From Boswellia sacra (lineage: Eukaryota; Streptophyta; Magnoliopsida; Sapindales; Burseraceae), in NCBI GenBank assembly GCA_013180625.2, contig SNVD02006062.1, positions 62,001-126,000 on the forward strand: a stretch of DNA of 64,000 bases, given 5' to 3'. The notes beneath the pieces were generated by a model, which saw nothing but the letters and a program-made list of their open reading frames with translations, had not been told where the DNA came from and made no database searches. Shown here piece by piece: positions 1 to 11,804 of this stretch. The translations under genes were made by a program, and so were the position numbers. Within the stretch, counting starts at the first letter, position 1. Every line of letters starts with the position of its first letter.

Positions 1-395
1 TGCTCAACGAAATTAACAAATTTCTCTTTGGAAGGGCGGTGACGGAGTAGGATTAGGCTTCACAGTCAAACGCCGAAAGACTAGTAGAGATGAGAGTGAA
101 TGATGAGAGGAGTAAGCGATGAAGAGAAAAGGAGTTCACGATGAAGAGCTAACGAGTTCGCGATGAGATGAGAGAGATTGGGCGGGTAGCTAGGGCAACC
201 AAAATGTATATGGAGGGAAAATAAGGACAATTTATATAATTGGCAATTTTTGTAATTTTGGGAAAAAGGTGAGTGACACATAAAGTGAGGAGCATGTTTG
301 ACTTTTAAGTGTGCAGTAATATATTTGACTGTTTTTTTTAAACAGACATATAAACATAAGAAAAACTGACAAATATTCTTAAATTTCTTGTAGTG
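1..395. mobile_element. CACTA-like element terminus (truncated by window edge)
   Basis: The last 9 bases of this stretch are cttgtagtg, the reverse complement of the CACTACAAG terminus of plant CACTA (En/Spm) elements. The bases just inside (366-386) fit the usual AT-rich subterminal region. Directly after position 395 the sequence becomes readable LRR coding sequence, so this looks like a junction between an element and a broken gene. The other end and the expected 3-bp TSD lie outside the window. No transposase is visible; open frames here are short and look random. Confidence 0.5.
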
Positions 396-1056
396 ATGGT
401 TCCACGCCAACTTGGAAATCTTACTAATCTGCAAAGTCTTGACGTTTGACCGAATTATGTGGGTGGGTTGTATGTTGAGGATTTTGGTTGGCTATCTGAA
501 CTGTCTTCGTTTTGAGCGGAGTGGACCTCAGCGAGGCCTCTAATGGCCAGCTCGTGCAAAATGCTCTCCGCTCTTTGGTAGAGTTACGATTGGCAGGTTC
601 TCAACTCCACCACTTTCCTCCTCTATCGGTAGTTAATTTTTCATCTCGTCATCCTTGACCTATCCAACAACCATTTAGATTACTGAGTGATTCCTGGTCA
701 GATTGTTGGTCTTCGCAATGTCATCTTTCTTGATCCAAGTGCTGACAATTTTCAAGGTGCAATCCCTGATGTACTTCAAAACTCAGACTTATCTTAGACA
801 TCATGATTTATCTGGCAACCAATTCAGCTGTTCAATACCTAACTGGTTCTACAAACTTAGCCAACTTGAGTACCTTTCTCTTAGCCACAACAACTTGCAA
901 GGTGACCTCTCTAGTGTTATCAAGTTGCAAGGTTCTGGAAAACTTGACTCCCATCCAAAGCCTTGATCTATCATTCGATAGACTTCATGGGAGATTTCTA
1001 AGATCATTGGAAAAACTTTGCAAATTATACAAGCAACAACACAAAATTCATTACTA
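396..1056 (+). pseudogene. LRR receptor-like protein pseudogene, N-terminal LRR piece (A)
   Basis: Across all three plus frames this stretch reads as LRRs of an EIX/Cf-like receptor-like protein. Successive readable pieces are LGNLTNLQSLDV (from about 402), VILDLSNNHLDY (about 648-682), GAIPDVLQ (about 754), NWFYKLSQLEYLSLSHNNLQ (about 841-900) and IQSLDLSFDRLHGRF (about 955-999). Family members are extracellular immune or developmental receptors with about 20-30 LRRs, one transmembrane helix and no kinase. Several frameshifts and stops break it, for example tga at 447-449 and a frame change near 900-950. The signal peptide and LRRNT cap are absent. The C-terminal end stops at about 1056. The parts list fits other pieces at 14-29.6 kb, but this piece overlaps piece B by one LRR, so it may derive from a paralogue. 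Confidence 0.8.
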
Positions 1057-1804
1057 AACGGACCTGTAATTTTTTGTAGTGTTTCCGCCTGTATAAAAGG
1101 CCAACTGTGACTAATGCTTTTAAAAACTTACAATCGTCTTACAACATCTTGCATTTCCCCTCTCTTTCACCATAATCATGGAATGCAATGGATGATAAAA
1201 GTGACATCATTCCATGATCCTCTCTTTCTTACCACCCGTCAAAATCAAACTGCAGCGTATACACTTCCTCCAACGTCTTTATAACATCCATTGGCCCTCC
1301 TCTGTGACCTTATGGTCTCGTCCGAAATGATGCCAAATTTATGAGTTGGTAAACTTGAGATGATGCCCTTGTGTGTTAGCCATGCTGAAGATGAAACTTG
1401 GAGTGTTAACTTGTGTTTTTGTCCCTTGGAAAAGAGAGAGAGACAGATTCAAAATCCAATAATAATCTTCGTTTTTTACCAAATAAAAATTCGGGTTTTA
1501 GAAATCTTGAATGATAGCAAAGAATTTATTTTAGCAAAAAAAATTACCTGTAAAGTTACCTCAAAATTAATAATTATTATCCTCTTTGATAATAATGATT
1601 ATCGAGGATAATTACCAAAAGATAAGATTTATCACAAAAATGATAATTATAAATAAATACAATTATCATAAAAATAATTATTTATGATAGTTGTATTTTT
1701 AGAAAAATTAATAATTGTTAGAAAAAAAATTTCTCACAACTTACATGGCAAATAATTATGATAATTATGAATTTTGTTGTAGTGTTTGCATGTATATATC
1801 TAGG
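1057..1804. other. AT-rich non-coding stretch
   Basis: No supported gene. A ttttttgtagtg string ending at 1081 resembles a CACTA terminus directly downstream of LRR piece A, but no partner end was found. A stretch at about 1255-1330 is weakly similar to one at about 2735-2790. Bases 1733-1804 are the left half of a segment repeated at about 3572 and 3788, interrupted here by the hAT element that starts at 1813. Confidence 0.5.
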
Positions 1805-1812
1805 ATAATATG

Positions 1813-2422
1813 TAGAGGTGGAACCAATCCCCATGGGAATGGAGCCCTGCAATTCCCCAACCCGTTTGGGCCGGGGATGGGGGGCTAAAAATGGGGAATG
1901 GGGTGGGGATGGGGATAAAAATTTTATCCGAAATTAAATGGGGATGGGGATGAGGATTATGCTCCAAGCCCAGCCCGGCCCGCTCCTCGAAATTAAAATA
2001 AAATAATATATATATATATTTTTAGTAATCTAATACTTAAACCCTTGTTATCTTTCCTATTATAAAACTTAATGTCCCACCTACTTTAATAAAACTCAAG
2101 CCCAACCTAGCCCACCTTTGTTTACCTAAGGATTTATTTTAAGGATGTTGATTGTCTAAAGATTTATTAATATTTATTTATAGATATGTTGCTTAATGTT
2201 TATAGTTGTAATTTAAAATATGTTTTATTTCAAAGTAAAAATTTTTAACAAGTAAATGGAGTTGGGGATGGAGATGGGGATGCATTTTGGCTTTGGGGAT
2301 TCCCCATCCCCATCCCCGCTTTAAAAAATTGGGGATTAATAGGGGATGGGGATTGATATTTTAATTGGGGATGGGGATGGTGATGGCATCCCCACCCCCA
2401 ACCCGGCCCGATTCCACCTCTA
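1813..2422. mobile_element. non-autonomous hAT element (deletion derivative of the 7566-13144 hAT)
   Basis: The ends are inverted repeats beginning TAGAGGTGGAA, flanked by a perfect 8-bp duplication ataatatg (1805-1812 and 2423-2430), the hAT pattern. Both subterminal regions carry runs of ggggatgggg. The first ~300 bp match the reverse complement of about 12835-13144. The last ~280 bp match the reverse complement of about 7566-7850. It is therefore the two ends of the large hAT element joined with the transposase removed, lying in the opposite orientation. It encodes no protein. A similar segment at about 3790-4060 shows the empty site (ggataatatgaattt near 3903-3917). Confidence 0.9.
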
Positions 2423-2580
2423 ATAATATGAACTTATTATTTAAAAAATTAAAAAATATATATATATCCATATGGATTCTTTATTATTATCTGATCAGAA
2501 GATTTAGGGATGATTTTCTTTTATTCCACCGAAAAGCCCAAACGTGATCAACTGCACTCTTTTAAAAGGTCAACAGTGAC

Positions 2581-2604
2581 ATATATATATATATATATAT
2601 ATAT
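2581..2604. repeat. (AT)n microsatellite
   Basis: Twelve uninterrupted AT dinucleotides. Confidence 0.95.
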
Positions 2605-3269
2605 CATCTCAAGTTGTCCACGGCCTTCTCTTCAACCCTTACCCTTCAACTAAAGAAACTCTTTCTTAGCGAAGGCAGAGTTTCTTGTGAGATTCTTTGT
2701 CTGCTTTCATGATTCTGATGAGACTGGACCGCAAAGGATCCTCCAACCGTCCATTGGCCTCCTTTGTGGTCTTCCTGTCTCGTCGGAATCATGAAACTTG
2801 ATAAAGAAACTCCCTAGAAACTGACTCATGCAGTAGGATCGATCATGCTCCACGGTCACCAGAGGAAGATGCCAAACTCAAAGCCTATATATAGTGGCCA
2901 GAATGGTAGCGGCGGCAACTGGATATCTTTGCCTCAGAAGATTGCTAAGAACTTGCTCACGTATATAAATCTTCTCTTTCTTGTTTATATATGCTAGCCG
3001 GTTATCGATCAATCTTGATCTTTTTGAATAGTGTTCTTGAACGTTTTTGTTTACTATTATTATTATTGCACGGCAAGAGATGTCGGCTTCGATGGTTAAA
3101 TTATCTATGTCCCAACATTGACTCAGAAGAAGAAGATAACGTTGTTTGCAATCTGTAATTCAGCAATTTAGTTATTCAACTATTAATTCATACAAATGTT
3201 ATGTTCTTCTTGGCCGATAATTTAGGGCATCAAATATATATGGTTTTATATATTTCACCTTCACCTACA

Positions 3270-3300
<31 letters not shown>

Positions 3301-4080
3301 TATATATAGGTGGTCTATAATTCTGATATTGATATCAAGACCTACAGGAATATAGAAACTACGTTAAAATTAAGAAACAAAAAATTTAATTATGCATTTG
3401 AAAAAAAGCAAACCATGTATGTATTATGATCCATAAAAAAAATGACAATAATTATATCTGAGTAATTCGAACTATTAAATTGTATAATTTGATTGAATTA
3501 AAAGTTACATTTTCTCTAATATATTCCCCTTAGGTAGACCCTATCCGTTCTGAAGTTTAAGTATAGATAAACGTTACGTTCTCACACGTAATTACATGCG
3601 CAATATAGGATAATTATGAATTCTATTGTTGTAAATTTTGCGTGTATTTTTTCTCACCTAAAATTAATTATTTGGCACAAGTAGACATTTATCATTTATC
3701 TTGGGTAATATGAATTTCTTTCAAAAGAATATCTAAATTGATTCTTTATTAATTCTAAAGTTATTTATAAATTGTTATAAAAGAAGGTTCTCACACCTTA
3801 CATGGCAAATAATTATGATAATTATGAATTTTGTTCTGATTATTGCAATTATTTTCATCTAAAATATAATTATTTGACACAATAGACATTTATCATTTAT
3901 CTTGGATAATATGAATTTCTTTTAAAAATAATAAAAGCATATCCATATAGATTCTTTATTATTATCTGATCAAAAAATTTAGGGATAATTTCTTTTATCC
4001 TCCCTAAAAGCCCAAACCTTATCAACTGCACTCTTTTAAAAATACTTGAACCTTCACCATGGCAATGGGTGAGAGTAGTG

Positions 4081-4108
4081 ACACACACACACACACACAC
4101 ATATATAT
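4081..4108. repeat. (AC)10(AT)4 microsatellite
   Basis: Ten AC units followed by four AT units. Antisense open frames running through it are low-complexity artefacts. Confidence 0.95.
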
Positions 4109-4512
4109 CCCCTTATATATCCCCTTCAATTAATGAAATTCTTTCTAAGCGAAGGTCGAGTTCAACTCTATAGAAACTGAATCATGTGGGATTATATCGA
4201 TCGAGAATATTCAACTTGAAATATACCATGCATTGCAGGAGAATTAATTAATTTGCTTTCCCACGATGAAATTAATCAAGTATAATTAATTTGCCTTCCC
4301 ACGGCCACGAATTACAAACTGATCGATATTCGTTTTTTATTTTATTTTTTCGTTTAAGTTGATTTTGATTATTAGTTTGAAATCATTTAGGAATTTACTT
4401 TGACATTGTTTACAAATTTTTTTGACTCCTAGCTGTACTTTTTGTTTTTAATGAAATTCCTGTTTTAACATAATCAATTCAATGTATATAGTAGAAACCA
4501 CAAATATTAAAT

Positions 4513-5255
4513 GCGGGGCTATTTGCACCCTTTTTTATTAACACACCCACTTTTTTTAATTAAAATTTTTTTATTTCAAAATTATCCTTGTATAGATTTA
4601 CAATTAAGTACATTTAAACTTAATTAACTTAAGTATCTCTTACTTCTCACAACCATCTCAGCATTTATCTTTACACATACTGTTTTTATCATCATCTAAT
4701 CCAAATCTACTAATAAACATTTAAGCCTATTAGTTCAACAAAAATTTCATGAGAGTGAAGAAAATTTTTACATAAACAAGCAAATAAATGTTAGTTAAGA
4801 TTATAACATCGAAAAGGTGTAACTTCCTTTTTTTTTTTAAATCACAAATAATGGTTTTTTGGATTTTTTTTTTTTTTATAGTTTGGAATTGATTTGGTAA
4901 AACTTATTTGCATTATGAACTCAACTTAATTCTCTTGTTTCAAGAATATAGAATAGAGTATGCCACTTATAGTTTCTTTTGAAATAAAATCAAATTAAAC
5001 TAACACTCCTCAACAAATAAGACATGATATTAAAGAACACATATTCAACAAAAAAATAAAATAAAAATATATAAAGCTAGGAATCAAAATATATAAACCA
5101 TTCTATATTCAATGACTCTTGTCAAATCATAAATAGAGAAGAAATATAAAAATAAAATTTCTTGTTTGATGAGTTATCGTAAAAATGAATATTTTAAATT
5201 TGGAGAGGCAGATTCTTAAGTAAATAGATGTGTTAGTACAAAAACGGGTGCAAAA
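4513..5255. mobile_element. MITE-like element, possible Mutator type
   Basis: Left end ATTTGCACCC (4521-4530) followed by a T-run and TTAACACACC is inverted at the right end as GGTGTGTTA-like and GGGTGCAAAA (5246-5255). The sequence atattaaat flanks both sides (4504-4512 and 5256-5264). A related segment at about 3475 reads through attaaattgtataattt without the insert. A 9-bp or longer duplication suggests Mutator, but the right terminus seems to lack about 8 bases present on the left. No coding sequence. Confidence 0.5.
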
Positions 5256-5264
5256 ATATTAAAT

Positions 5265-5630
5265 TGTATAATTTGATTTCACGATTTAAACTTACATTTT
5301 CTATATATAAGATATTTGCCTGAGATAGACTCTATTAGTTGTTCTAAAGTATTGCAAATTGTTAAAAAAAGGTTGTTGTCACACATTTAAGGGAAAATTT
5401 TTATAATTTTGCAAGAACTTTTTTCTTCTAAAATTAATTATTTGGTGCAATCAGACATTGATCATATATTAATTAAAGGGTGACCAAACTAAGAGAAATA
5501 CAAATATATGGACTAAAAGAACAAAATTTCGCTTTCTTATATATTATTTAAAGACATTGTTGGGCTTGGCCTCCCTATGGAGCAATGTAGCTCTGCGCCT
5601 GCATAAAAACCTAGGTCCTCTAGATACTCA
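5265..5630. other. non-coding, diverged copy of the 3475-3900 segment
   Basis: The region about 5265-5470 resembles 3475-3700 in order and content. The remainder has no recognisable feature. Confidence 0.5.
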
Positions 5631-6936
5631 CGTTGTGTTTGTTTCAACCACTTAACACTTTTTATATCTAAACATTTTTTAAAACTTAATTTACACCACT
5701 TAATAGGATATTTATTTGCTTTTTTAGATACCACTTAAAAAAAGTCATAAGAGAATATTTTACCTTTAATGTGACTTTTTTTACCCTTGTTAAAATGTAA
5801 AATGTTTATATTTATATTTATACAATTTTTTAAAAATTAAATAGTTAATAAAATTAAATCAAAATTCTTTTTCATATAAATAATTAATATTATATTTCTT
5901 AAAACCTTTAAAAAATAATTATTAATTAAAATTAAATAAAAATTCTTTTTTCATTTAAGTAGTTAAAATTATATTTTATAAACTCATATTATATTATTGT
6001 ATAACTACTATATCATTAATATTATCAATTTTTAAAATTCATTCCTCCAATTAGATCAAGTTTAGGCCATATTAATTTGTATAAAAAAATTGCAAGAGTA
6101 GTATTTTATCCATTATATTTTGAGGACTGTATTTTGAATCATAAAAGATTAATTCTATTAATTAAAGTATTTTCCATTTCATAAACATAAAAAGAAAAAA
6201 AATAATATGATCATTTAACTGATAATATTAATTATTAATTTTTTACTTTAAATTTACACTATCAAATAAAATAAAATATCCTTAGCAATCTAATAAACAA
6301 CTTTTGAAGTTTTAATAAAACGGTACCTATAATATGTAATAAAATTCTATCAAATATATTGTCTATTTTAAAACTTGCTATTTATAATGATATCAAATTT
6401 TTCAATAGTTATTATTCAATATATTATTAGCTAATTAATTTGAAATATTAATAAAAATAAATGAAAGTTTACCAATTATAAAAAATATTTATCATATTTT
6501 AATGTGGTAATTATAAATATAGTAATAAATGATATGACAATTTGATAACAAATACTAAAACAATCACAAATATACCAAAAACTGTACCTTTTTATAAATT
6601 AAAATAATATTCATAAATAAAAATTTGATAAAATTTATATTATTTTAATATGTAAGGACATTTATGAAATAATATTTTTAACACCTCATTTAGACAATAA
6701 TGATTAGAAAATTTGATAAAATTTATATTACTTTAATACGTAGGGATATTTATGGAATGAAATTTTTAACACCTCATTTAGACATTAGTGATTAGAAAAA
6801 GTGATAAATTTTTACTTTTTCAATTAAATGATTTATCACTTAAAATAAGTGTTAAATAGAAAAACAAATAAAAATTTTAAGATTGAAATCTAAACACTTT
6901 AAGTGTTAAGTGATAAATAGAAGAAAACAAACAACT
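5631..6936. mobile_element. AT-rich TIR element, MITE-like
   Basis: The left end CGTTGTGTTTGTTTC with CACTTAACACTT just inside is inverted at the right end as AAGTGTTAAGTGATAAATAG then GAAAACAAACAACTCT. The interior is about 80-85 percent AT by eye and contains internal repeats (two copies of a segment at about 6600-6680 and 6710-6790), with no coding sequence. The TSD is unclear (possibly tca), so superfamily is uncertain; PIF/Harbinger or hAT are both possible. Confidence 0.45.
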
Positions 6937-7557
6937 CTTCACATAATTCGCACCTACCTTTGTACAATTAGATACAAAATTATTTACTTTTGAAACACGT
7001 TTAAAGTAGTAGACCTTTTAACTCCTTATCATCAAGGAGGAAAAATTGGGCAATGCAAGGGAGTTTGGGTGGGTAAAACAATACTCATTATGGAATTTGT
7101 TAACAACATTGCCAAAGCTTGCGGATGCATCTGTATTTGACTAAGTCAATGAGCATACTCATAAAGGGAATGATTTTTACATGGAAATGAAATAACATAG
7201 AGTAATTAATGAACAAAATATTGTGAATAATTTTTACATGAGTTGAAAAATATTAATGAAAATAAATGAAGGATATTAAATTAAATGATATGGTAATTAT
7301 TCATCCACTAATATTACCAACTCAGGTTATAAAATAAATTAGTTACAAATGAGTTGCAGGACTAATATTAGTCTAAATTTATAATATTGAGCTGGATCCC
7401 TTACAATTATTAGTCAAGCAAAAAAAATACTTGTTAAAATCCTCTGGTAGACTAATTTAATTTAAAGAATTAATATCCGAAACTTGTCTCTCACAAAAGG
7501 AAAAGCGATTAGGCATGCAACAAGAGAAACGGTGGTTAATTGCATCCCCTGAAGCTT
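6937..7557. other. intergenic, nothing recognised
   Basis: AT-rich DNA with no gene, repeat pair or terminal motif that I can support. Confidence 0.5.
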
Positions 7558-7642
7558 GTGCCAGTTAGAGGTGGAATCGGGCCCAGTTGGGGGTGGGGAT
7601 GCCATCCCCATCCCCTTCCCCAATTAAAATATCAATCCCCAT

Positions 7643-9756
7643 CCCCTATTAATCCCCAATTTTTTAAATCGGGGATGGGGATGGGGAATCCTCAAAACCA
7701 AAACGCATCCCCATCCCCGTTTATATGTTAAAATTTTAAAATTTTAACTTTCAACATTTATACTTAACATATTTTAAATTACAACTATAAACATCAAGCA
7801 ACATACCTACAAATAAATGTTAATAAATCTTTAGATGATCAACATCCTTAAAATAACAAAATATCAACATTTCATTACATGCACAAAAAATAATATTTTA
7901 TTGTTCCAAAATGAAAATATATCTCTCCCACATAACTATGCTTTCTTCTCAAAGATCTTCACTATACTATAAAAAAAATCAATTATTAGATTAAATAAAT
8001 AATGAAGATATAATTGCAAAGGTGTTAATAGAATTAGATAATTAGATAGAAACAATATATTACCTCGTCATTGTCAATAATACATAAAGAATGAGGATCT
8101 TCATGAACATCTTTATCTTCATCAAAAGATGTGGAGCATCCAAAATTATTTGTAGAAGAACCAAATTTGAAAAATAATAAAAATTCAAACAAAGTAGCAT
8201 GATAATTAAAAATAAATATAAAATGTTTAAATTAAAACAAGTACCTCGCAAGTAAGCCCATAACCAACTATTAAACACATCAAAGCCTCTATTGTTTTTG
8301 GATGAAGACTACTGTGTCGATCACTCAAAAATCTCCCCCCTATTAATCCCCAATTTTTTAAATCAGGGATGGGGATGGGGAATCCTCAAAACCAAATGCA
8401 TCACCATCCCCATCCCCAACCCCGTTTATATGTTAAAAATTTAAAATTTTAACTTTCAAAATTTATACTTAACATATTTTAAATTACAACTATAAACATC
8501 AAGCAACATACCTACAAATAAATGTTAATTAATCTTTAGATGATCAACATCCTTAAAATAACAAAATATCAACATTTCATTACATGCACAAAAAATAATA
8601 TTTTATTGTTCCAAAATGAAAATATATCTTCTCCCACATAACTATGCTTTCTTCTCAAAGATCTTCACTATCCTATAAAAAAAAATCAATTATTAGATTA
8701 AATAAATAATGAAGATATAATTGCAAAAGTGTTAATAGAATTAGATAATTAGATAGAAACAATATATTACCTCGTCACTGTCAATAATACATAAAGAATG
8801 AGGATCTTCATGAACGTCTTTATCTTCATCAAAAGATGTGGAGCATCCAAAATTATTTGTAGAAGAACCAAATTTGAAAAATAATAAAAATTCAAACAAA
8901 GTAGCATGATAATTAAAAATAAATATAAAATGTTTAAACTAAAACAAGTACCTCGCAAGTAAGCCCATAACCAACTATTAAACACATCAAAGCCTCTATT
9001 GTTCTTGGATGAAGACTACTGTGTCGATCACTCAAAAATCTCCCCCCTATTAATCCCCAATTTTTTAAATCGGGGATGGGGATGGGGATGGGGAATCCTC
9101 AAAACCAAAACGCATCCCCATCCCCATCCCCAACCCCGTTTATATGTTAAAAATTTAAAATTTTAACTTTCAAAATTTATACTTAACATATTTTAAATTA
9201 CAACTATAAACATCAAGTAACATACCTACAAATAAATGTTAATAAATCTTTAGATGATCAACATCCTTAAAATAACAAAATATCAACATTTCATTACATG
9301 CACAAAAAATAATATTTTATTGCTCCAAAATGAAAATATATCTCTCCCACATAACTATGCTTTCTTCTCAAAGATCTTCACTATCCTATAAAAAAAATCA
9401 ATTATTAGATTAAATAAATAATGAAGATATAATTGCAAAAGTGTTAATAGAATTAGATAATTAGATAGAAACAATATATTACCTCGTCATTGTCAATAAT
9501 ACATAAAGAATGAGGATCTTCATGAACATCTTTATCTTCATCAAAAGATGTGGAGCATCCAAAATTATTTGTAGAAGAACCAAATTTGAAAAATAATAAA
9601 AATTCAAACAAAGTAGCATGATAATTAAAAATAAATATAAAATGTTTAAATTAAAACAAGTACCTCGCAAGTAAGCCTATAACCAACTATTAAACACATC
9701 AAAGCGTCTATTGTTCTTGGATGAAGACTACTGTGTCGATCACTCAAAAATCTCCC
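7643..9756. repeat. three tandem ~700-bp units at the hAT 3' end
   Basis: Units start with cccctattaatccccaa at about 7643, 8337 and 9044, giving periods of about 694 and 707 bases. Each unit holds the transposon subterminal G-run region followed by the last ~80 bases of the transposase C-terminal domain on the minus strand. In the inner junctions the coding text (…actcaaaaatctccc) runs directly into cccctattaat, a C-run microhomology join. The similar ~70-residue minus frames at 8060-8278, 8767-8985 and 9479-9670 are copies of this repeat, not separate genes. Confidence 0.9.
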
Positions 9757-11804
9757 ACCAGTACTGAATGCAAACTCGGAGGCAACAGTAGCCACTGGAA
9801 TAGCTGGAATAGCTAGAATATCTCTTGTAACCTCGGCCAATATAGGATACTTACTACCGTTTGCTTTCCACCAACTCAATATATCAAAATCATTTGTCAT
9901 AGGCAAAACTTTTTCATCGAAGTAAGTATCAAACTCAGTTTTTGAAACCCCACTATCACTAGATTTGGCAAACAATTCAAATTTAATCATGCGTTCAGCT
10001 TTTCTACTAGAATTACTGATCGGTAGACAAGAAGATAAATGTGCTATTGAAGAAGCATCATGTTCAAAAGTCTCTTTATTCTTCTTTTTGGTCTCATACT
10101 CATTTACTAAATCCAAACAAAGTTTCCTAACTCTCTCAATATGGAAAGAAGCCTCTTCACCACCGAAGATCATGGGAAAGTAGCACTCAACCAATTTCAT
10201 TTTATACCAAGGATCCAACATTGTTGCTATTGCCATTACTCCATGGATCACTTGCCAATATTTCTCACACTTTGATATCATATTAGATGCCATTTTTTTA
10301 ATTTCAAAATAAGAAGATTCAAGCCAATCAGATAATGACAATCTAATCTCACAAACTTGTAGAAAAAATAAATTAGTTGTTGGGTACTTACTCCTAGAGA
10401 ACATTTCAATGACTATAAAACAACTTCAAATTTTCCTCTAAGACCATGGCTAACTCCCAATCATTGTCAGTTGGCAAATTCCAAAATTTTGGATGGCATT
10501 GTTTCAAACGAGAGAAAACACTTCTATATGGTATTGCACTTGTAAGCATTAAATATGTAGAGTTTATATGGTATTGCACTTGTAAGCATTAAATATGTAG
10601 AGTTTATATGGTATTGCACTTGTAAGCATTAAATATGTAGAGTTCCATCTTGTTTTACAATCAAGATGTAACTTTTTATTAGCAGAAATCTTTAATTTCT
10701 TCACAACATCCTCAAATTTCTCAATTCTTTTTTGTGTTCCTGTCCAATATGCTACACATCCACGTATCCTGTCAATCCCCTCACCAATTACATATAGACC
10801 AGCCTTTACAATCAAATTTAATATATGCGCAGAACAACGCATATGAAACAATGTCCCACCCAAAATTAGATCTTTAGAAGAAAGTTTCTCTAACAAATAA
10901 GTAACTATGAGATCATTAGTGCTGCAATTATCAACAATTAATGCAGACAACTTACGATCAATGTTCAAGTCCATAAAACACTGATATAACACCTCACAAA
11001 GCTGCTTAGCTGTATGCGGACAAGGCACGTAGACAAACCTAAAAGATTATATTAAAAATGATTATAAACAAATTCTTACAATAATATAATCGAAAATCAA
11101 TATGATATTAACAAAAAGAAGTTAAAGATATTTTACCTCATTATACGACTTTGTAAAGCCCAAGAATCATCAATAAAGTGTGCTGTCACCACCATGTATC
11201 CTTTTGTTTGATTGCTAGCTGTCCACATATCAGTTGTAATTGCAATTCTACTCTCGTTTTTTGCAATCAACCTATTAAGCTTTTCCTTCTCAAGCTCATA
11301 GATTTGAAAATTTTCATTTTTTATTGTTGACCGACACATTGGCTTGAATAATGGATTAAGAGATTTACAAACTCTTCTAAAACCTTCATGTTCAACCACA
11401 CTTATAGGATACTCATGCAAAATGATCATAGAAGCAATTTCCCTCTTTGTAACATCAGGATCATAACTATATGCTTCTAATGTTGTCTTTCCTTCATTTG
11501 TTTTGGCCCCTTTCAAACAATATTGCTTAATGTCTTTTTGATTTCTCTTAAGACAAGTCTTCAAGTGGTCATGCAAGTGTCTTGTCCCATCGGTACCTCT
11601 TCCCACAAGTTTACTGTCACAATAATTAAATATGGCTTTCTCCTCACCATTAATTTTTTGCTTTTTGTAATGTTGCCATACAACGGATCTCAATCTTCCT
11701 TGTCTTGTCCCAACCTCTACTCTAATATCTCCAACTTCTGATTCATTTAATACCCTGTTAGTACCTCTTGTCTCTACTTCATCTAGTATTTGTGGGGTGG
11801 ACAT
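9646..11804 (-). pseudogene. hAT transposase, RICESLEEPER/DAYSLEEPER-like, decayed
   Basis: The protein would bind the element's ends and excise and reinsert it. Reading from 11804 (ATG chosen because the text upstream is hydrophobic non-coding), a BED-type zinc finger lies in the first ~100 residues. One cysteine of its usual CxxC appears replaced (AIFNYC) while HLHDHLKTC is kept. Next come RIAITTDMWTASNQ and, after a probable 98-base intron (11039-11136, GT-AG), the RNase H-like core with IVDNCSTND. The C-terminal hATC dimerisation domain is clear: LSWWKANGSKYP, VASEFAFSTGGRFLSDRHS, LHPRTIDALMC. Breaks are three copies of a 40-base repeat in the middle exon (10525-10644), a short deletion near 10415 and a frame change at the C-terminus near 9690. 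Related genes include both active transposases and domesticated host genes; the breaks argue for a dead copy. Confidence 0.88.
10525..10644. repeat. three tandem copies of a 40-base unit inside the hAT transposase
   Basis: gtattgcacttgtaagcatt recurs at 10531, 10571 and 10611, an exact 40-base period. The two extra copies add 80 bases, which is not a multiple of three, so they shift the transposase reading frame and bring in a stop. Confidence 0.95.

Larger units (their letters stand above)
2431..4501. other. non-coding DNA with duplicated segments and microsatellites
   Basis: No gene is supported. Bases 2431-2640 continue the segment split by the hAT element and resemble 3905-4130. A further related copy covers about 3475-3760, and a weaker one about 5262-5470. 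Shared landmarks are ttattattatctgatca, caactgcactcttttaaaa and gacatttatcatttatcttg. Simple repeats are (AT)12 at 2581-2604, (TA)n at 3271-3308 and (AC)10 at 4081-4100. Several TATA-like strings occur, but no linked reading frame, so I do not call a promoter. Confidence 0.6.

Noticed and set aside
1060..1081. tttttgtagtg as a second CACTA terminus
   Set aside because: No partner end or 3-bp duplication found; the string is short and similar ones occur by chance in AT-rich DNA.
8060..9670. Three nearly identical ~70-residue minus-strand open frames that look like a small gene family
   Set aside because: They lie in the tandem copies of the hAT 3' end and run from shifted transposase C-terminal text into AT-rich non-coding DNA.
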